A stretch of DNA of 64,000 bases from Rhyzopertha dominica (lineage: Eukaryota; Arthropoda; Insecta; Coleoptera; Bostrichidae), in contig QCXZ01000003.1 in assembly GCA_025024175.1 (NCBI GenBank), positions 18,124,392-18,188,391 of the forward strand, written 5' to 3'. Of the stretch, positions 59,278 to 64,000 are shown in pieces; within the stretch, counting starts at the first letter, position 1, and each line of letters starts with the position of its first letter. A program made the translations under genes and the position numbers. The notes under the pieces were generated by a model, which worked only from the letters and a program-made list of their open reading frames with translations, made no database searches and had not been told where the DNA came from.

Positions 59278-59673
59278 GATGAATGTTATTCTGACACAAC
59301 TAATTGAGAAATAATGCTCACGTTATTGAATCACACGACGACAATAAACAGGAATGGATAAATGGGACTAACCTGTATCTTGCTTGCAAGTTCTGGTGCT
59401 GACGATGTCCTGCTTGATGGGATTCGTCGATTGCTGTGATTGGCATGTGCTGCCTAAATTTCACCTGGATTTCCGCTTAATTCTGTCTTCCAACTGCCTG
59501 CGGTTGCTGATTGCTGAACCGGGGTGGAATTGCTCTTCGAATTTAGCTGGATAACACGGATTCTGTCTTCCGACTGCCTGCAGTGTCTGGATGATGCACC
59601 AGGGTGGAATTGCACTTCGAATCCGCGTATGTGTATATGTGTGATTGTTATTACTGATATGTACGCGAACTTA
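59278..59673 (-). other. BEL leader with an 80-bp tandem duplication
   Basis: Between the primer site and the gag ATG. ATTCTGTCTTCC, ACTGCCTGC, GGGTGGAATTGC and CTTCGAAT occur at 59480-59542 and again at 59560-59622, an imperfect direct repeat with period 80. In this untranslated leader it could belong to packaging or translation signals. Confidence 0.7.
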
Positions 59674-59690
59674 TCCGGCTCGAAGGACCA
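59674..59690 (-). other. BEL primer-binding site, tRNA-Tyr
   Basis: The plus strand TCCGGCTCGAAGGACCA equals the 3' end of animal tRNA-Tyr (acceptor arm GAAGGA plus CCA), so the RNA is complementary over 17 nt. It starts five bases from the 5' LTR, within the usual spacing. Confidence 0.85.
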
Positions 59691-59695
59691 AAAAA

Positions 59696-60096
59696 TGTAA
59701 CAAAACGAAAAAAATCTGAACACTGATGAATTGCAGCTTTCGCGTTACATTCGCATGAAAAATGCCGGTTTACTAGAACGCATTTATTAACTAACTATAT
59801 CACACATATTTACACTTATTTTGGTGAAAGAAATGAGAGGTTGTTCTCAGCGGTGTGAAACGTTCTGTTGCTGGAACTGAACTCTTCTACTTACAATTTC
59901 TGACTACCTAACTTGTTACAAAATACATCCTCAAAACACAGATGTTGAGGCAGGGGAACAAAAGTACAGATAGGGTGTAATAAAAATACACGCCGACACC
60001 TCAAAGAGCGCCGACAGATCAAGGGTACTGACAATTGCTCTCGCACTTAGTCATAAAAATACTGCATCGGGGTAAAACCCATAAACGGCGTGCACA
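59696..60096 (-). repeat. BEL 5' LTR
   Basis: 401 bp, reads identical to 53654-54054. It would hold the promoter and, on the minus strand, drive the gag frame. Confidence 0.95.
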
Positions 60097-60101
60097 GTGG
60101 T
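60097..60101. repeat. Target-site duplication GTGGT (right)
   Basis: Pairs with 53649-53653. Confidence 0.93.
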
Positions 60102-60142
60102 CTTTATCCTTTTTTTCTGTCATTCTGTCAAAACAAGACTAG

Positions 60143-60222
60143 AGCATTAAAATACATGTATACATGCCTATGCTGTGCTATCTGCACCGCAACCAACTGT
60201 AGATAGATCTATAGCATTCCTT
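60143..60222 (-). repeat. Dispersed repeat, copy 2 (inverted relative to 22912-22985)
   Basis: The minus strand reads AGATCTATCTACAGTTGGTT, GCGGTGCAGATAGCACAGCA and GCATGTATACATG, matching copy 1 with a few substitutions. Confidence 0.6.
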
Positions 60223-62908
60223 GATTGACATCGCCGATGTTTGCAAACTGCAAAGGCATCGATATGGGGGAAGATCACGGTGTGGTAAAAGTTCACTTCC
60301 AAAATTTTTTGATCTCTTTCGGTTAGTTATAGCTGGATACCTTTGCATCACCAAAATTTCATATATTCGCTCGAGCTTCCAGAACAAAGACTAAAGTATG
60401 GTCATTAGGAAATCAATTTGTAAGTATAATGATTAAAACCAATAATTTTATGCCAAAAATTCACCGCTGTTAGAGTGACAATTTTTTCACAAGATAAAGA
60501 ATATTGAATCATGCATAATTTATTCAAAATAAACAAAATTTTCTATTTAAAATTTAAAAAGTATCGCTTTGACAAGTAAAAGGTGGGTGATTTTGATTTG
60601 TANAGTTTNATTTTGTTATTATTTATGATAACCGNAATATACATTTTGAACTACATATACGTAGGTACGATTTNCGATTTTGCNTTGATCATAAAACATT
60701 AACAATTCAAATTTTATACTGTACTTGACCGATTTTAACTCACTCTATACATAGTTTTGACTGTTGATCGAGCTGGGGCTCTGATTATGTTGTGGTATGC
60801 ACACTGAAGCGTAAATCCAAAGGTTCCATTTTTTCCATTCTTGGTCAAAGTCAAAAGTTTGCAATTACTTTCTCGATATAATAATTTGATGGATTTTTTT
60901 AAACTTCACCCGCTAGATTTTTGATACTTTGAGGGGCAAAGATTTTAGCTAGTAAAAATTTAAAAATGGCTCGATAATAGATGTTTCGTTAAAAGCCCAA
61001 TTTAAGAGCTTTATTGCTTTGCCAATGGCAACGCCGGCACTTCCTGCGTTATCCAGTTTATTCCCTAAATGTGTATGCGGCACATACATTCTTTCGAGGA
61101 GTGTTAACGTACCGGACTAAAAAAAACCAACACAAATATTTAACCTCTATTAACACTTGTTCACCATTGTGTTTCGACCATCGTTTCCTGTGACCCGTAT
61201 GTGTCAGTGGGCAATTGCAAGCGCGTTCTGCCGTATGTTTGTGAGGCGTGAGTGTGTTTGCGTTATGCTTGTTGTATATTACCTGTCTGAATTTATGTAT
61301 AATGCATGCGGTCGGCGTCGCATTGCCTTGTGCCCGTTTCCTTCTAATAACGATCCTCTGGAAAGGTGTAATTTCAGATGGTCGAAGTTCAAATTATACT
61401 TATTTAAGTAGTTTGAGGCATGCATACTCACGTTTTATTATAATGTAATAGCGGTTTTTGTGTAAATGAATAAAATGCGATCCTTCACGTACTGATAAAA
61501 AAGCTTACTTGATTATAATATTGTCCATTATTTATTCCTTTCCATCTTCCAAGTTCTATGGCACGTTGAACAGACATTTCATACCACCGTTGGAATTAAA
61601 TACTGGATATTACTAAGAGGGAATTTGCCTGTAACTTTTATTTAACTATTGGGTGTTCTTTTAAAAAAGTCGTTAAGTAGCTTATGATTTCTTGACCGAG
61701 CGAAAAAATGGACGCTTCAAATATCTGTCAAATGTAAATTCAATGTCATTTTTCATTTATGGAAAATAGATTTTACATGTCAGCGTGTCATCAATTGCAA
61801 TTCACGTCTTGCCTTTTTGTTGACGCAGAGAGAGGCTATGTTGAAGTCCATTAAGAAATTATTACTTATTAAACGGTCGAGGGCTCGGTTTCCATCTAAA
61901 TTACTTTCATTTGGTCAAATTTGAAGCACCTAAAACCTCATGCGACAAAAAATGATGAGTTGACGGTTGATAGACGTCACAGGTTGCCAACTTTTTACTT
62001 GTTTAATTCCCACCGTTTTTCCAATTTTTCGCGCTTTCTTCTTGTTTATAAACTGTTTTGAGCCGGTTGAGTATGAAAACTGTTTATTTTAGCATTCAGT
62101 CCTTAATTTAATTCTAATTATATAGTCATGTCAAAATATTTTTGTGAAACGACATACGTGACAACGTTATGTCAAAGTCATCGGCGACTTGATCAGAGTT
62201 GGCAGTTTTTGTGGAGACGCGGTCGGCAAAATTGCCGGCAGAAGTCGCCAAAATGCCACCCAACATAAAATCAATAGATATACATCTAAATCTAGGGATT
62301 TTAGCCCATCACCATAGACTCATAAACATATAGACAGATACGTTTATATTAGCATCTTATTTTAGCGTTTATATAAAATTTACTTGCAACGGTTTACTTT
62401 ATTAATACATAGAATTAGTTACGGTTGATTTAAAAAAAATGCTTCAGTCTACTACTATTTGAAATCGCTTAGTAATTTAAAGTTTAGTTAAATTCTTTTA
62501 TAAGTTTATAATTTAGTGCTTATGTTGAAATCGACGATCGCCCAAATTTGTTGTCATTTGAAAATTCTAGTCTAAATCTTAATCCTAAGTCGCTCACTTG
62601 GCTACAAGTTGTCCTTCTTGGCAACTCTGGACTTGATGGCCTTTTTTAAATTAAAATTCGTTACAATAAACATACAGTATGCCCACATTTTGATGTTCAC
62701 CAATGGCAGGTACGTCGGTTATTCGAAGATATAGAACAACAGTAAAATATTTTTTTTTGCAGAATTCAATGTTCGCAACATTTTAATTCCAGATATATCA
62801 TGAATGTTCATTTTTGAGATATTTGAAAAATCTAAAATTTGTCGATTTTATTTTTTTAATAACTCGATAACGTCTAATGCTACAGCTTTTTGTTTAGTTA
62901 GATAGATA
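60223..62908. other. Unassigned DNA
   Basis: Ns cluster at 60603-60684. GGGTGTTCTTTTAAAAAAGT at about 61651 resembles a transposon end. TGTCA words recur around 61728-61790 and a GTCGGCAAAATTGCCGGC palindrome is at 62223-62240. No gene recognised. Confidence 0.4.
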
Positions 62909-62912
62909 TTAA

Positions 62913-63359
62913 GGCTGGGATCCTGGAGACAGAGAAATATATATTCTAGCTAACGATAGAAAGAGAGCAACCTATTTTTACCAAACAGCACCACCTAAAA
63001 ACTACTGAATATTTACGGATAAATGAGTGCTTATTTGAAAGATAAGAGATTTGGCTAGAGCCTAAGGTATTTCTCAAACAAATATACTAAAAAATTTTTG
63101 CTAAAATAATTGCTAATTGCTAGGTCTACCTTTCAGATTATTTTTAGCCTACGCTTTTACGAATCTTGGTTATTTTACCACTTATTTTGGACATAAAAGA
63201 TAGCTTAGGTGAAAATGTCAAGCACGAGCTTTCGAATAAGACCATTTTCAGAAATATCGGTGCAGTAATTATGGAGTGGTCCTGTTTTGTAAAATAATTG
63301 TGGTTATCTTTCTATCGTTACCTCAGATNGATATTTCCTCTCTCTCCAGGAACCCAGCC
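62913..63359. mobile_element. TTAA-flanked piggyBac-type MITE (447 bp)
   Basis: Termini GGCTGGGATCCTGGAGACAG and, inverted, GGCTGGGTTCCTGGAGAGAG, each directly flanked by TTAA (62909-62912; 63360-63363). TTAA duplication is diagnostic of piggyBac-like (or Kolobok) transposition. A further inverted match AACGATAGAAAGA lies about 45 bp inside each end. No transposase. Confidence 0.8.
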
Positions 63360-63363
63360 TTAA

Positions 63364-64000
63364 TGTACGACATGTTTAATAAATACAACAAAACAAAAAT
63401 ACATTTTACCGTACGCGGCGGTATGTTGACAGTCAGGCAGCCTCTCCTTTGTCTAGAATTGATCTCTATTCTAGCGATTAGTAAAGAAACGGACTGTGAC
63501 TCTCTAAGAGCTATAAGTTTCAAGTTCCGGTTTCTTATAAGTCACAAGATTTCCAGTTCCTGTTCAGAGTCATGGCATAGTTTTTGATCTTTAGAATATC
63601 AAAAACCCACGGTTAAATTAAACGTTATTTAAATTTCAGAGGCTGTGGCAATCTCCGTTATGTCAAGAAATGTCCAATAATTGTGTACTATCTAGTGCAT
63701 CCAATGCACCTAATGTATGACGAATGCAAAAATAGTAATTTCGAAGACTAATATTTTTGCAATAATGTATGCACTATGCAGGGTGCATTGCTGCCGCACC
63801 GACTACGGGTTTCGTACTGAAATTTGTTTCGAAAGCGTGCTGAATTTAACGTGTAACGTATTGAACTGCTAAATTGATAAACATGAGTATTTTTTGTATT
63901 TATTGAATATTGTTTTATAGTCTCCACTAATGTATCTAACCTGATGTAACTAAAAGTACTTTTAACTCGAAAATTGAGTACTTTTTTATCCACTGGTGTA
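63364..64000. other. Unassigned DNA to window end
   Basis: Overlapping frames on both strands without motifs; nothing else recognised. Confidence 0.4.

Larger units (their letters stand above)
53654..60096 (-). mobile_element. Complete BEL/Pao LTR retrotransposon (6443 bp)
   Basis: Two 401-bp LTRs (TG...CA), 5-bp target duplications, a tRNA-Tyr primer-binding site, a purine-rich tract and a Gag-protease-RT-RNase H-integrase coding region on the minus strand. The two LTRs read as identical by eye, so the insertion is recent. The polyprotein is interrupted once by a frameshift near 56.3 kb. If the golgin-like gene extends past the window, this element lies antisense in its intron. Confidence 0.95.

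Noticed and set aside
1..64000. CRISPR array, bacterial operon, riboswitch or rRNA
   Set aside because: No regularly spaced repeats with spacers and no prokaryotic gene organisation; introns and transposons show a eukaryotic nuclear genome.

Overview
This window is AT-rich eukaryotic nuclear DNA, most likely from an insect. It has spliced small exons with GT/AG borders, no operons, and many arthropod-type transposons: BEL/Pao, jockey-like LINE, DIRS-like, hAT, mariner, Tc1/mariner relatives with a DUF4817-like helix-turn-helix, piggyBac-type and THAP-type elements. Clusters of the pentamer TGTCA next to a first exon would fit a beetle, but the order is a weak inference. Scattered single Ns show draft-quality bases, so isolated frameshifts may be sequence errors.

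Layout. 1-1830: end of a TA-flanked transposon inserted in a decayed DIRS-like retroelement (minus strand). 1850-5430: a tandem array of paired hairpins, split by a 1.2-kb hAT element with a perfect 8-bp target duplication; a second hAT element lies at 4.5-5.4 kb. 5985-7830: broken jockey-type LINE. 8400-16121: the only recognisable host gene, three short plus-strand exons of a GMAP-210/TRIP11-like golgin; intron 2 is about 7.1 kb, and the next exon was not found, so the rest of the window may be intron. 10.8-31 kb: SINE, MITEs, hAT remnants, a multi-arm foldback element, a FLYWCH-bearing MULE-like element, a dead mariner and two TIR-bounded Tc1/mariner relatives. 33-35 kb: second mariner, a lone long TIR inserted into a LINE, then a repeat tail that folds like a decayed hammerhead ribozyme. 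35-48 kb: mostly unassignable AT-rich DNA. 48-53 kb: three TIR elements, one carrying a THAP-domain fragment. 53654-60096: a complete, young BEL/Pao retrotransposon on the minus strand with two 401-bp LTRs that read as identical, 5-bp target duplications, a tRNA-Tyr primer site and a polyprotein broken by one frameshift. 62.9-63.4 kb: TTAA-flanked piggyBac-type MITE.

The elements do not form a pathway; the window is a stratified record of insertions into probable intronic and intergenic DNA. The most unusual items are the compensated hairpin array (about 2.1-4.0 kb), the hammerhead-like fold (34938-34986), the THAP/TGTCA mini-transposon (52447-53139) and the alternating-arm foldback element (16194-17932).
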